38,245 bases of DNA, taken from an uncultured bacterium. Its GTDB lineage: Bacteria > Cyanobacteriota > Vampirovibrionia > Gastranaerophilales > Gastranaerophilaceae. The stretch spans positions 1 to 38,245 of the forward strand of contig CANAIK010000011.1 in assembly GCA_947361225.1 (NCBI GenBank). Direction: 5' to 3'. Position numbers and translations under genes: made by a program. A model generated the notes under the pieces. The model saw only the letters and a list, made by a program, of their open reading frames with translations, did not search any database and had not been told where the DNA came from. The first letter of the stretch is position 1. Every line of letters begins with the position of its first letter. This document shows positions 1 to 8,147 of the stretch, in pieces.

Positions 1-12
1 TTGAATAGAATG

Positions 13-71
13 TTAATAAATGTAACATTATTAGATTAAATCCTAAAGTTTTATTTTCTTTATGTCGATAT
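13..71 (+). promoter_or_regulatory. candidate sigma-28-like promoter with upstream box (copy A)
   Basis: A 15-base box, TTAATAAATGTAACA, lies at 13-27. TAAAGTTT follows at 44-51 and GTCGATAT at 64-71. TAAAGTTT is the textbook -35 region of FliA/sigma-28 promoters, and GTCGATAT matches the -10 consensus GCCGATAA at 6 of 8 positions, with a 12-base spacer instead of 11. The same box and the same TAAAGTTT, 16 bases apart, recur upstream of the orphan gene at 26388-26861. The box also forms part of an inverted repeat, AATGTTA at 9-15 and TAACATT at 23-29. Seen directly: the motifs. Inferred: promoter function. Confidence 0.45.
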
Positions 72-118
72 TCATTAATGTGATGACAATAGACAATAAG
101 GAAATAAGGAGCAAGCTA

Positions 119-514
119 ATGGATATTAATCAAGTAAGGTTTGGAAATTATTCAATTGCAAATTCAGGTGCGAAAGCAAAAAAACAACCAAAAAAAGAAG
201 AACAAACAAATTTAACTGAATCCAAAAACCAATTTCAACCAAAAGACGCTAACAACAATGCGGTTTTAGACGCACTTAACCTCCAAGGGCTTCAGAATAA
301 AGCTCAAATTCTTCCTAATAAAAAAGAATTGGATATAGACGCACTGTTAGCAAAATATTCAACTCCTGAAAGTCAAGATAGAATTGCTAATATGATGAAT
401 AGTTTTGATTTAGGAGTAAACAAAGTCGCAGATACTCTTGATAAAGAATTCCCGGGAGTTTTTTCCGATGAGAATAAAAATGCTTTTGCAGCGTCAATTT
501 ACGCTCAAAACTAG
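119..514 (+). CDS. small orphan protein, 131 aa
   Basis: I do not recognise this protein. An upstream in-frame start at 62 is possible, but the ATG at 119 is preceded by AAGGAG at 106-111 with a 7-base gap, so I take 119. The product is hydrophilic, with no signal peptide or membrane segment. Residues 15-60 are rich in K, Q and N and look disordered. The C-terminal half (about residues 70-131) looks helical, with a stretch DRIANMMNSFDLGVNKVADT that could form an amphipathic helix. It stands alone between the window edge and its own terminator at 559. The upstream box shared with the gene at 26388-26861 suggests the two are co-expressed, but I see no convincing sequence similarity between the proteins. 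Confidence 0.75.
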   Translation: MDINQVRFGNYSIANSGAKAKKQPKKEEQTNLTESKNQFQPKDANNNAVLDALNLQGLQNKAQILPNKKELDIDALLAKYSTPESQDRIANMMNSFDLGVNKVADTLDKEFPGVFSDENKNAFAASIYAQN

Positions 515-558
515 AACAAAATTTTCCTTATTCTCCTCTATTGTTTAATTTTTAGTTC

Positions 559-586
559 GCCGCTAAGTTTTTAGCGGCTTTATTTT
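559..586 (+). terminator. intrinsic terminator of the 119-514 gene
   Basis: Perfect 8-bp stem GCCGCTAA / TTAGCGGC (559-566, 571-578) with loop GTTT, followed by a T-rich run (TTTATTTTT). The T-run is only on the plus side, so it serves the plus-strand gene; the convergent minus-strand gene ends right at its edge. Confidence 0.9.
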
Positions 587-1791
587 TATAAATAACTCTC
601 AATTAAAGCTCGAATATTACAATCCTCAATTCCTTCGATTATTAGTCGATTAATTGAATCTGTTTTTTTGAATTCAGCTAGAATTGAGACACTTGACGCA
701 ATTAACGATGGATTTAGGGAATTTGTATTTATTAGTTCAATAAGTTTATCTAAATTTTTCTCTAGTTTTAATTCTTTAATAACAAAAAGAGCACAATCGA
801 ATCTTATAGGAATATTTTTAGAATTCTCGAGTTCTTTATCCATTGCGCTAAAATTCAAATTTAAATTATTTAAATATCTTTCGATTTTTCCCAACAATTC
901 CTTGGAGTTTTTATCTAAATCAAATAAATAGGATTCGTTGTTTAAAAATTCTTCAAATTTTATCCGGGCAAACATTAAAACATTGTAAGCATATTGGGTT
1001 TTAATATTCTCAATAAATTTAACATAATCAAAAATTTGATAATATTCAATCGTATCTAAATTTATATTCTCAGGGTATGAATCAACTAAAATATTAAAAA
1101 TTTTAACAATTTCATCGGGATTGAGCGTTTTTTTGATTGTTTCGAAATTATTGTAATCAAGAAGATTGGATATAATATTTGAAACAAAGGGGCTTTTGAG
1201 CGCATTTCTTGAAATGAATTTAATTGAGTTGTCCCCCCTAAAAGCGCTTATAAATTCATATGCCCCGAGGATTTCGAAATCGTCTTTGGAACTTAGAACC
1301 AATTCCATCATTTTGTTTAATGTTTTTATATCTCCAAACGCACTTAAAGCTTGAGCGCAGTTGATTTTTAAGGGTTTATATGATAAAAATGCATTTTTGT
1401 TAAGAAATTCAAGAGCTAAAGTGTCTTGAATGTAGCTAAAATACTTGGCGCAGTAGGCTTTTTGTTCAATTGTTCCTAATTCCAGTGTTTCTAAGATTCT
1501 ATCCGTTAGGGTTTCGTTTGCAAATTTTAACCAGGATTTAATAATAATATCTTCAAAATCCGAGGAGTAAATTTTTGCGAATTCAAAAATCGTATCTAAA
1601 TTTTCTTCGTTAACTAACTTAACAAAATCTTCAATAATTCTTTCTTTAAGAAAAGGAAAAATAAATTCGGAATTATTTGTTAATGTTTCAAATTGCTCCA
1701 GATTTGCGCTTGTTATAAGGTTTTTGATTGTGTGTTTCGATAAGATAATATCTTTAGATGTAATATTTCTTATAAAATCTTTATCTATCAT
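586..1791 (-). CDS. alpha-helical (HEAT-like) repeat protein, 401 aa
   Basis: Function unknown. The protein has no signal peptide or membrane segment and is rich in L, I, N, K and E. It reads as a string of paired amphipathic helices about 30-40 residues apart, for example around residues 100-180 (AYCAKYFSYIQDTLALEFLN, then a helix with INCAQALSAFGDIKTLNKMM) and 330-400 (DCALFVIKELKLEKNLDKLI, then LNPSLIASSVSILAEF). This spacing is typical of HEAT/ARM-like solenoids, which usually act as protein-binding scaffolds. It is divergent from pyrH, with about 80 bp between the starts. The family assignment is by eye only; a profile search would be needed to confirm HEAT units. Confidence 0.7.
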   Translation of the reverse strand: MIDKDFIRNITSKDIILSKHTIKNLITSANLEQFETLTNNSEFIFPFLKERIIEDFVKLVNEENLDTIFEFAKIYSSDFEDIIIKSWLKFANETLTDRILETLELGTIEQKAYCAKYFSYIQDTLALEFLNKNAFLSYKPLKINCAQALSAFGDIKTLNKMMELVLSSKDDFEILGAYEFISAFRGDNSIKFISRNALKSPFVSNIISNLLDYNNFETIKKTLNPDEIVKIFNILVDSYPENINLDTIEYYQIFDYVKFIENIKTQYAYNVLMFARIKFEEFLNNESYLFDLDKNSKELLGKIERYLNNLNLNFSAMDKELENSKNIPIRFDCALFVIKELKLEKNLDKLIELINTNSLNPSLIASSVSILAEFKKTDSINRLIIEGIEDCNIRALIESYL

Positions 1792-1810
1792 TACTTTATT
1801 ATTACATATT

Positions 1811-1830
1811 ACAAGTTTCTTGTGTATAAT
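1811..1830 (+). promoter_or_regulatory. candidate promoter -10 and small inverted repeat before pyrH
   Basis: A perfect TATAAT lies at 1825-1830, 42 bases before the pyrH ATG. No good -35 hexamer is present at 16-18 bases. A short inverted repeat, ACAAG-TTT-CTTGT (1811-1823), sits immediately upstream of the -10, where a regulator could act. This is the only intergenic gap before the pyrH operon. Confidence 0.45.
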
Positions 1831-1871
1831 TGATTTATATTATTTTTTACAATACGAAAAAGGGAAATAGA

Positions 1872-2594
1872 ATGAGTGAACTAAAATATAAGAGAATACT
1901 GCTAAAAATCTCCGGTGAAGCGCTTTTGGGCTCTCAACAATTCGGGATTGATCCTGAACCGGTGCAGAAGATTTGTCTTGAAATTAAAAAAGCTTATGAC
2001 AAAGGAGCGCAAATCGCACTTGTTGTTGGCGGGGGAAATATTTTTCGAGGAATGAAAAATTCGGCAAAACTAGGAATGGACCAAGCCTCAGGGGATTATG
2101 TCGGAATGCTTGCAACTGTTATGAATGCAATTTCAATTCAATCGGAATTAAGAAAAATAGGGGTTGATTGTCGTGTTCAATCGGCAATTAATATGGATAA
2201 AATCGCAGAACCATACATTCGTTTTCGTGCTATCAGACATTTAGAAAAAAACAGAGTTGTAATTTTTGCAGCAGGAACAGGAAATCCGTTTTTTACAACA
2301 GATACGGCTGCTGCCTTAAGAGCGGCGGAGATTGGAGCTCAAGCAATGCTTATGGCAAAAAACGGCGTAGATGGAATTTATTCTGATGATCCAAAAACTA
2401 ACCCGAATGCTAAAAAATATGATAGAATAAGTTATGATGAAATAATTTCTAATAATTTAAAGGTAATGGATTTAACTTCCGTTGCATTATGCAAACAAAA
2501 CTCAATCCCAATCTGCGTTTTTGACTTTTGTTTAGAAGATAGTATCATAAGAATTCTGGATAGCGAAAAAATTGGATCATTTGTTAGTGAATAA
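1872..2594 (+). CDS. pyrH: UMP kinase
   Basis: Cytosolic UMP kinase (UMP + ATP to UDP + ADP), the step after the de novo pathway encoded at 27094-36238. The start at 1872 (MSELKYKRILLKISGEALLG) gives 240 residues, the usual bacterial length; a longer frame from 1830 lacks a ribosome site, while AAAAAGGGAAATAG precedes 1872. Amino acid kinase family features are clear: KISGEAL at residues 12-18, VVGGGNIFRG near 55, the AGTGNPFFTTDTAAALRA block near 135-150, and GVDGIYSDDPKTNPNA. It is first in an operon with frr, cdsA, rnc and rpe; pyrH-frr is a very conserved bacterial pair. Confidence 0.97.
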   Translation: MSELKYKRILLKISGEALLGSQQFGIDPEPVQKICLEIKKAYDKGAQIALVVGGGNIFRGMKNSAKLGMDQASGDYVGMLATVMNAISIQSELRKIGVDCRVQSAINMDKIAEPYIRFRAIRHLEKNRVVIFAAGTGNPFFTTDTAAALRAAEIGAQAMLMAKNGVDGIYSDDPKTNPNAKKYDRISYDEIISNNLKVMDLTSVALCKQNSIPICVFDFCLEDSIIRILDSEKIGSFVSE

Positions 2595-2612
2595 TTAAAT
2601 TAGGAGAATACA

Positions 2613-3173
2613 ATGTCAGTAGATGAAATTAAAAAACAAGTTAGTGAAAAAATGGAAAAATGCATTAACCAATTAAAAAAAGAGCTTGCCTCAATTAGAA
2701 CCGGAAGGGCAAATCCTCTAATCCTTGATAAAGTTTTGGTTGATTATTACGGCGCTCCGACAGGTTTAAGACAACTTTCCCAGGTTAGTGTTGTTGAGGG
2801 TACGACTTTAGTTATAACCCCTTTTGATAAAACAATTATTAAAGAAATTGAAAAAGCGCTTGTTAAAGCTGATCTTGGAATTACTCCTAATTCAGACGGG
2901 GTTGTTGTTCGATTGCAGTTTCCTCCACTAACTGAAGATAGAAGAAAAGAAATTGCAAAAGGGGTTAAAGCGCAGGCGGAAGTTGCAAAAGTTGCAATAA
3001 GAAACGCAAGAAGAGACGCAACCGACGCTATTAAAAAACTGGAAAAATCGGAAAATTTGCCTCAGGATACAATTAAAGACGAAACCAATGAGGTTCAAAA
3101 AATTACCGATAAGTATACAAAAATCGTTGATGAAATAACGACTGCCAAAGAAAAAGAAGTTATGGAGATTTAA
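2613..3173 (+). CDS. frr: ribosome recycling factor
   Basis: Splits post-termination ribosomes together with EF-G. The 186-residue length is typical. The hallmark segments are present: ELASIRTGRANPLILDKVLV near residues 24-43, YYGAPTGLRQLSQVSVVEGT near 45-64, and the C-terminal arm with RNARRDATDAIKK. AGGAG at 2602-2606 is placed correctly for the ATG at 2613. It follows pyrH by 18 bases, and cdsA begins 1 base after its stop, so the genes are surely co-transcribed. Confidence 0.98.
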   Translation: MSVDEIKKQVSEKMEKCINQLKKELASIRTGRANPLILDKVLVDYYGAPTGLRQLSQVSVVEGTTLVITPFDKTIIKEIEKALVKADLGITPNSDGVVVRLQFPPLTEDRRKEIAKGVKAQAEVAKVAIRNARRDATDAIKKLEKSENLPQDTIKDETNEVQKITDKYTKIVDEITTAKEKEVMEI

Positions 3174-3174
3174 T

Positions 3175-4080
3175 TTGGAAGACGCTAGTGTAAAAAAGAA
3201 TAAGATTCTAAGGGTAATTACAGGGGTTATTATCTCGATTATCTCAATTGCGGCAATAATTCTAGGGTCAATCCCGCTTTATTTGCTTTTGTTGGTAATT
3301 ATTGTTTTGTGTTGTCGTGAATTTGTGCAAATTCTAAAACACAAGGGTTTTCATCCGAGTTTACCGATTATTCTTTTTTCTGCAATCGTTTTTACAACCC
3401 TAACTTTTTTCCACAGATTCGATCTTGTTCCTTCGATGCTAACATTAACTATCGTTGCGTCTTTTTTGATTGTTTTATTCTTAGGCAGACAACCCTATAT
3501 AGTTAATGTTGCAACAACGACACTGGGAGCGCTTTATTGCGGGTGGCTGCCTTGTCATTTGCTTTTGATAAGACAAATCGGGCTCGATAGGGTTGGGGCT
3601 TTTGCTTTCCATCCCTCACAAGGGTTATTTTTGTTGTTATTTGTTTTTTTAGCTGTTGCAATGACAGATATTGGGGCTTATTATTTTGGAGTTCGTTTTG
3701 GAAGACATAAATTAGCTGAAGTTATAAGTCCTAAAAAAACAATTGAAGGAGCAGTCGGAGGAGCTTTTTGTGCGGTTTTAATTTCAATAATCGGAATTTA
3801 TTATGCTGATTTGAGTTTGTGCCAAGCTATTATTGGAGGTTTATTAATAACATTATCTGCTCAGTTGGGCGATTTGTCAGAGTCTTTAATCAAAAGGGAC
3901 GCAGGAGTTAAGGATTCAAGCGATATTCTCCCGGGTCACGGCGGGATGCTGGATAGGTTCGACGGGTATATTTTTGCAATTCCCGTTGCATATTATTATT
4001 TTATGCATTTTTGTCAGGGCTCTAATGTCTTTATTGAATGTTTTAATTATTTAAAAGGTGCTATCAATGTCTATTTCTAA
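3175..4080 (+). CDS. cdsA: phosphatidate cytidylyltransferase (TTG start)
   Basis: Inner-membrane enzyme making CDP-diacylglycerol from phosphatidate and CTP, the branch point of phospholipid synthesis. The 301-residue protein has about eight hydrophobic segments. The family signature lies near the C-terminus: SLIKRDAGVKDSSD followed by ILPGHGGMLDRFDG, carrying the conserved K-D, H-G-G and D-R-x-D residues. The start is TTG at 3175, supported by GGAG at 3164-3167 with a 7-base gap; there is no nearby ATG. Its end overlaps rnc by 14 bases, suggesting translational coupling. Unlike E. coli, dxr and uppS do not sit between frr and cdsA. Confidence 0.95.
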   Translation: MEDASVKKNKILRVITGVIISIISIAAIILGSIPLYLLLLVIIVLCCREFVQILKHKGFHPSLPIILFSAIVFTTLTFFHRFDLVPSMLTLTIVASFLIVLFLGRQPYIVNVATTTLGALYCGWLPCHLLLIRQIGLDRVGAFAFHPSQGLFLLLFVFLAVAMTDIGAYYFGVRFGRHKLAEVISPKKTIEGAVGGAFCAVLISIIGIYYADLSLCQAIIGGLLITLSAQLGDLSESLIKRDAGVKDSSDILPGHGGMLDRFDGYIFAIPVAYYYFMHFCQGSNVFIECFNYLKGAINVYF

Positions 4081-4795
4081 AGAAAGAATGGAAGTATTAT
4101 TAGATTTTCAAAAAAAATATGATTTTAATTTTTCAAACCCTGAACTTTTGAATCAGGCATTCTGTCATACTTCCTATACAAGAGAAAATAATTTAGAGGT
4201 TTCAAAGTCTTATGAAAAACTCGAATTCTACGGAGATGCGGTATTAAAATTGGTTGTAAGCGATATTGTTTACAATTATTTTACCAATTATGCAGAAGGA
4301 ATCCTGACAAAACTTAGAGCAGAGGTAATTTCCGATAGAAATATCTTTAGATATGCACTTTCATTGGGTTTCGATAAATTAATCCTATTGGGGGATAATG
4401 AAAGAAAACAAGGGGGACAAAAAAAAGAATCCATCCTTGCTTGTGCTTTTGAGGCTCTTTTAGGGGCAATATTTATAGAATATAAAGACGAAGGATACAA
4501 AAAAGCGTTTTCTTTTATTAAGGATAATTTTTTTGATGATATTATATCGATTGAAAAAGAATTGAATAAGCTTAATCCTAAAGCAGCGCTTCAAGAATAC
4601 ACTCAATCCGTTAACCACAAACTTCCTAAGTACAATGTTGTAAGGGAAGAAGGAAAAGAACACGAAAAAACTTTCTTTGTTGAGGTTGAATTCGAAGGGG
4701 AAGTTATTGGGGCGGGAAGTGCCAAAAGTATTAAAGTTGCGCAACAAGAGGCTGCTCTTTGTGCGCTAAAAAAACTGGGAGTGATAGGTGAATAA
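4067..4795 (+). CDS. rnc: ribonuclease III
   Basis: Double-strand-specific endoribonuclease for rRNA processing and sense-antisense RNA decay. The start at 4067 (MSISKERMEV) is preferred over an in-frame GTG at 4058 because AAAGG lies 7-8 bases upstream. The product has 242 residues. The catalytic domain has the signature KLEFYGDAVL at residues 51-60, and the second acidic site is in ACAFEALLGAIF. A double-stranded RNA binding domain covers about residues 168-240 (PKAALQEYTQ to AQQEAALCALKKLG). It overlaps cdsA by 14 bases and rpe by 8. RNase III is also the enzyme that would degrade the duplexes predicted for the antisense pair at 22933-23590. Confidence 0.97.
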   Translation: MSISKERMEVLLDFQKKYDFNFSNPELLNQAFCHTSYTRENNLEVSKSYEKLEFYGDAVLKLVVSDIVYNYFTNYAEGILTKLRAEVISDRNIFRYALSLGFDKLILLGDNERKQGGQKKESILACAFEALLGAIFIEYKDEGYKKAFSFIKDNFFDDIISIEKELNKLNPKAALQEYTQSVNHKLPKYNVVREEGKEHEKTFFVEVEFEGEVIGAGSAKSIKVAQQEAALCALKKLGVIGE

Positions 4796-5426
4796 AATAA
4801 TTGTTTCTCCCTCGATTTTATCTGCCGATTTTTCCAATCTTGGCGCTGATATTAAAAAAGTAGAACCTTATTGTCCTTGGATTCATATTGATGTTATGGA
4901 CGGACATTTCGTTCCTAATATCACAATCGGGGTTCCTGTTGTTAAGTCGATTAGGAATATAACAAATCTTTTTTTAGACACCCATTTAATGATTGAGAAC
5001 CCCTTAAAGTACATCGATGCCTTTAGTAGTGCGGGTTCTAATTTAATTACTTTTCATTATGAAGCAGCTCTTAATAAAACCGAGGAAACAATTGATAGAA
5101 TAAGACAAAATAACAAAAAAGCCGGTTTATCGATTAAACCCGATACTCCGGTTGAAGAAATCGAACAATACATTAACAAAGTTGATTTAATTCTTATAAT
5201 GACGGTTGAACCCGGTTTTGGGGGACAAACCTTTAAGGAAGATCAGGTTGAAAAAATTAAAAAGGTAAAAAGTTTGTCCGATTCCAATCTTATAATTCAG
5301 GTGGACGGCGGAATTAACCAAAAAACCGCAAAAATTTGCACAGAACAAGGTGCAAATTGTTTGGTTGCGGGAAGTTATATTTATAATTCAACAAATATTA
5401 AACAAGCAATTGAGAGTCTTATTTAA
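4788..5426 (+). CDS. rpe: ribulose-phosphate 3-epimerase (GTG start)
   Basis: Interconverts ribulose 5-phosphate and xylulose 5-phosphate in the pentose phosphate pathway. The 212-residue TIM barrel begins IVSPSILSADF, the family N-terminus. Metal and catalytic motifs are visible: HIDVMDGHFVPN near residue 33, THLMIENP, LIMTVEPGFGGQ (catalytic D/E region) and IQVDGGIN. The GTG start at 4788 has GGGAG at 4777-4781. It is the last gene of the pyrH operon. Its 3' end overlaps the convergent response regulator gene by 8 bases, and no terminator is visible between them. Confidence 0.96.
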   Translation: MNKIIVSPSILSADFSNLGADIKKVEPYCPWIHIDVMDGHFVPNITIGVPVVKSIRNITNLFLDTHLMIENPLKYIDAFSSAGSNLITFHYEAALNKTEETIDRIRQNNKKAGLSIKPDTPVEEIEQYINKVDLILIMTVEPGFGGQTFKEDQVEKIKKVKSLSDSNLIIQVDGGINQKTAKICTEQGANCLVAGSYIYNSTNIKQAIESLI

Positions 5427-6522
5427 TTTCTTTATATAAACTTGAATATTTTAAATAATATTCATTCGGATTGTCTTTTGCCGCTTTAATAATATCTTGA
5501 ATTTCTACAAATTTTTGTGCTAAAACAGGGTCAAATTGCGCTCCTGCACATTTTTGGATTTCTCCAATCGCAACTTCGTGATCAAGCGCTTTTCTATAAG
5601 AACGTGTACTTGTCATAGCGTCGTATGTGTCTGCAATTGCAATTATTCTTGCGTGATAGGGAATATTTTCCCCTTCTAATCTATCGGGATAACCCCTTCC
5701 ATCCCAGCGTTCGTGATGATGTTTCATTCCGGGGGAAACTTCTTGCAATCTTTTAATACTTTGAATTAATTTTTGAGAATTTTCAGGATGAGTTTTCATA
5801 ACAAGAAATTCTTCGTCCGTAAGTTTTCCGGGCTTGCATAGAATTGCCTGAGGGATTGCAATTTTCCCAATATCGTGCAATAATCCTGCCATTTCGATTT
5901 GTTCCAGCTGATTAAAAGGAACCTTAAGTTCTTTAGCTAAAATTATCGAATACAAAGTCACTCTCATTGAATGTCCGTGCGTGTAAGGATCTTTAGCGTC
6001 GAGCGCCGAGGCAATTGATTTTATTGTTTTGTAGAATAATTCCTTTAAATCCTTTAGAATCAATGATTTAGAACTAACAAGGTCAAATTTATCCAAACCG
6101 TTCTTAACCGCCTCTTGAAGTTCGTCAGGGTTAAAAGGTTTTAGGACATATTGAAATAAATTACACTTATTAACCGCATCGGTTATAATTTCGATGTCTG
6201 AAAAACCGGTTAACAAAATTTTTATAACATCAGGAGCAATTTTATTTGCCTCTTCTAAAAATTTCGTTCCTTCCATAATGGGCATTTTATGATCAGAAAC
6301 AATAAGACAAATTTCATTCAAATTGCTTTTTAAGGTCTCTAAACCCTCCAATCCGTTTGATGCTGTAATAATTTTGTATTTATTTCTAAAAGTTCTTTTT
6401 AATAGCTGTAAATTATTAATTTCATCGTCAACAATAAGAATTGTATGTTCGTTTCTTAGCGAAGTTGCTCCGATTAAATCACCCACATCATTTAGAAACA
6501 ATTTGTTCTCAGTACTTAACAC
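5419..6522 (-). CDS. response regulator with HD-GYP c-di-GMP phosphodiesterase domain
   Basis: Two-domain signalling protein of 367 residues. The N-terminal receiver domain (about 26-140) has the acidic pocket VDDE, phospho-acceptor D77 in IVSDHKMP, T105 in LLTG and K128 in VLKPF. The C-terminal HD-GYP domain (about 160-355) keeps H216-D217 in LLHDIGK and the full signature HHERWDGRGYP at 269-279, so it should hydrolyse cyclic di-GMP. The start is GTG at 6522, with GAGGA about 11 bases upstream. Its promoter region holds an apparently exact sigma-28 consensus (6556-6582), linking it by inference to motility or surface behaviour. No sensor kinase is adjacent, so the input is unknown. Confidence 0.95.
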   Translation of the reverse strand: MLSTENKLFLNDVGDLIGATSLRNEHTILIVDDEINNLQLLKRTFRNKYKIITASNGLEGLETLKSNLNEICLIVSDHKMPIMEGTKFLEEANKIAPDVIKILLTGFSDIEIITDAVNKCNLFQYVLKPFNPDELQEAVKNGLDKFDLVSSKSLILKDLKELFYKTIKSIASALDAKDPYTHGHSMRVTLYSIILAKELKVPFNQLEQIEMAGLLHDIGKIAIPQAILCKPGKLTDEEFLVMKTHPENSQKLIQSIKRLQEVSPGMKHHHERWDGRGYPDRLEGENIPYHARIIAIADTYDAMTSTRSYRKALDHEVAIGEIQKCAGAQFDPVLAQKFVEIQDIIKAAKDNPNEYYLKYSSLYKEIK

Positions 6523-6555
6523 TTTCTTTTCTATCCTCTTTTTGTCATATATTTT

Positions 6556-6582
6556 TTATCGGCACAAAGTTTTAAAACTTTA
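6556..6582 (-). promoter_or_regulatory. apparently exact sigma-28 (FliA) consensus promoter
   Basis: On the minus strand, TAAAGTTT (6575-6582) is followed by 11 bases and then GCCGATAA (6556-6563). This equals the published sigma-28 consensus, TAAAGTTT-N11-GCCGATAA, at all 16 positions with the exact spacing. The predicted transcript start is near 6549, about 27 bases before the GTG of the HD-GYP response regulator. The -35 lies in a 16-base palindrome, AAAGTTTTAAAACTTT (6567-6582). Function is inferred from the match. Confidence 0.8.
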
Positions 6583-6662
6583 ATTTGTTTACAATTTTTA
6601 ATAAAAAAGTTAATTTTTTTAACAAAATATACTTTATTATTATAAGAAAGAGAGAGAAAACT

Positions 6663-7376
6663 ATGCCTAATATTGATATTGCGATTTATAACGATTTACA
6701 AAAGTGGCAAAATAAGCATTTAGCAAATGATACAGCTATGATAAAATCATTAGACGCAGGTTGCAATGAAGACACTGTTTTTCAACTTTATAACGAAAAA
6801 AAAGAAGAAATTGGAACGAGTTTTAATTTTCTTGAAGGAAAAGACGCAAATAACGAGCAAGATTATCAACAACAGCTGGAAAAATTGGCGCAGGGTGAAC
6901 TTTTATTCCACGATATTGATAATGACGGAGAAGTTTCCAAATCAGAATATATCCTAAAAGAAGTTGGGAGCTACAATAATTATTTAAACGATGACGAAGC
7001 TTTCCAAGCGATTATGTATTCTTATGTTATGTTTAATATAATAGATTCCGGAATGGAAGATTCTATCGATGACGATTCTTTAACCAGAAACGAATTTGAG
7101 CATTTGTATATTAATTTAGATAAATACCAAGGTTTGGATGAAACCGGAACCCCTGTAATGAGTGATCCTGACGGGGTTTTGGATATTGATAGCGCAGGAA
7201 GTTTTTGTTTCGATATTCCCAATTATTATAACGCTGAGTTAATTGAAAAAGCTTTGGAATGTTATCAGAATAACGATTTAGAAACAAACAATTCCGATGA
7301 TGCGGATACAAAAAACGCTAAAACACTTGCTCGTTTTTGTTTTAAGACATTAAATATTATTAAAAAATATTCATAA
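6663..7376 (+). CDS. EF-hand calcium-binding protein, 237 aa
   Basis: A soluble acidic protein of unknown role. The start at 6663 (MPNIDIAIYN) follows AGAAAGAGAGAG; the longer frame from 6585 has no ribosome site and unlikely composition. Residues 84-95 (DIDNDGEVSKSE) are a textbook EF-hand loop, with Asp at positions 1, 3 and 5, Gly at 6 and Glu at 12. Two more acidic patches, around 128-146 (DSIDDDSLTRNEF) and 168-176 (DPDGVLDID), look like degenerate or partner loops. There is no signal peptide, so calcium would be sensed in the cytosol unless export is atypical. It is divergent from the HD-GYP gene and ends 1 base before the convergent map gene. Confidence 0.8.
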   Translation: MPNIDIAIYNDLQKWQNKHLANDTAMIKSLDAGCNEDTVFQLYNEKKEEIGTSFNFLEGKDANNEQDYQQQLEKLAQGELLFHDIDNDGEVSKSEYILKEVGSYNNYLNDDEAFQAIMYSYVMFNIIDSGMEDSIDDDSLTRNEFEHLYINLDKYQGLDETGTPVMSDPDGVLDIDSAGSFCFDIPNYYNAELIEKALECYQNNDLETNNSDDADTKNAKTLARFCFKTLNIIKKYS

Positions 7377-7377
7377 A

Positions 7378-8127
7378 CTACAATAATTGGGTCGTTATTA
7401 TTGGTCCGTCTTGTGTTGCAATAACGGTGTGCTCAAAATGCGCTGAGGGCTTGTTATCGTCCGTAACAACCGTCCAACCGTCACCTAGTGTGTGAACTTC
7501 ATCACATCCGAGGTTTAACATCGGCTCAATTGCAATTGCGCAGTTTGGTTTAATTATTGTTTTGCAATTTGTTCTGTAGTTGAATAAAAAAGGCTCTTCG
7601 TGCATTTCCCGACCAACCCCGTGACCTCCGTATTGTCTTACAATTCCGACTTTTCCCTTTGTAGCTACATCTTCAATCGCACTTGAAACATTCTCCAGGG
7701 GATTATCGGGAATCATTTGTTCAATTCCTTTATAAAGAGCGTTTTTAGTTATTTCTAATAGATTCTCAACTTCTTTGGAAATTTTTCCCACAGGATAAGT
7801 CCAGGCTCCGTCTCCAACGAGTCCTCGAAAGGTTGCGCCAACGTCAATTGAGACAATATCTCCTTCTTTTAGAATTGTGTTTTTATTGGGAATTCCGTGG
7901 ACTACCTGTTCGTTAATCGAAGCGCAAATTGACCCCGGAAAACCGCAATAACCAAGAAAAGTCGGTGTTGCTTTGTTTTTTTTGATAATATCATAAGCAA
8001 TATTATCAAGTTCCAAAGTTGAAATCCCCGGTTCGATAACTTTTGCCATTTCCTCGTGAACCAAAGCTACAATTGAGCCTGCGATTCTCATTAGTTTAAT
8101 TTCTTCTCTTGATTTTTTGTGAATCAT
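7378..8127 (-). CDS. map: methionine aminopeptidase, type I
   Basis: Removes the initiator methionine from nascent proteins. The 249-residue length fits the short type I bacterial form without an N-terminal extension. The five metal ligands can be placed in IVSIDVGATFRGLVGDGAWT (two Asp), GHGVGREMHEEP (His), AIEPML (Glu) and the C-terminal FEHTVI (Glu). AAAGG lies about 9 bases before the ATG. It lies 20 bases downstream of hisS on the same strand and is likely co-transcribed with it. Confidence 0.97.
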   Translation of the reverse strand: MIHKKSREEIKLMRIAGSIVALVHEEMAKVIEPGISTLELDNIAYDIIKKNKATPTFLGYCGFPGSICASINEQVVHGIPNKNTILKEGDIVSIDVGATFRGLVGDGAWTYPVGKISKEVENLLEITKNALYKGIEQMIPDNPLENVSSAIEDVATKGKVGIVRQYGGHGVGREMHEEPFLFNYRTNCKTIIKPNCAIAIEPMLNLGCDEVHTLGDGWTVVTDDNKPSAHFEHTVIATQDGPIITTQLL

Positions 8128-8147
8128 AAAATTTGCCTTTCGAAAAA

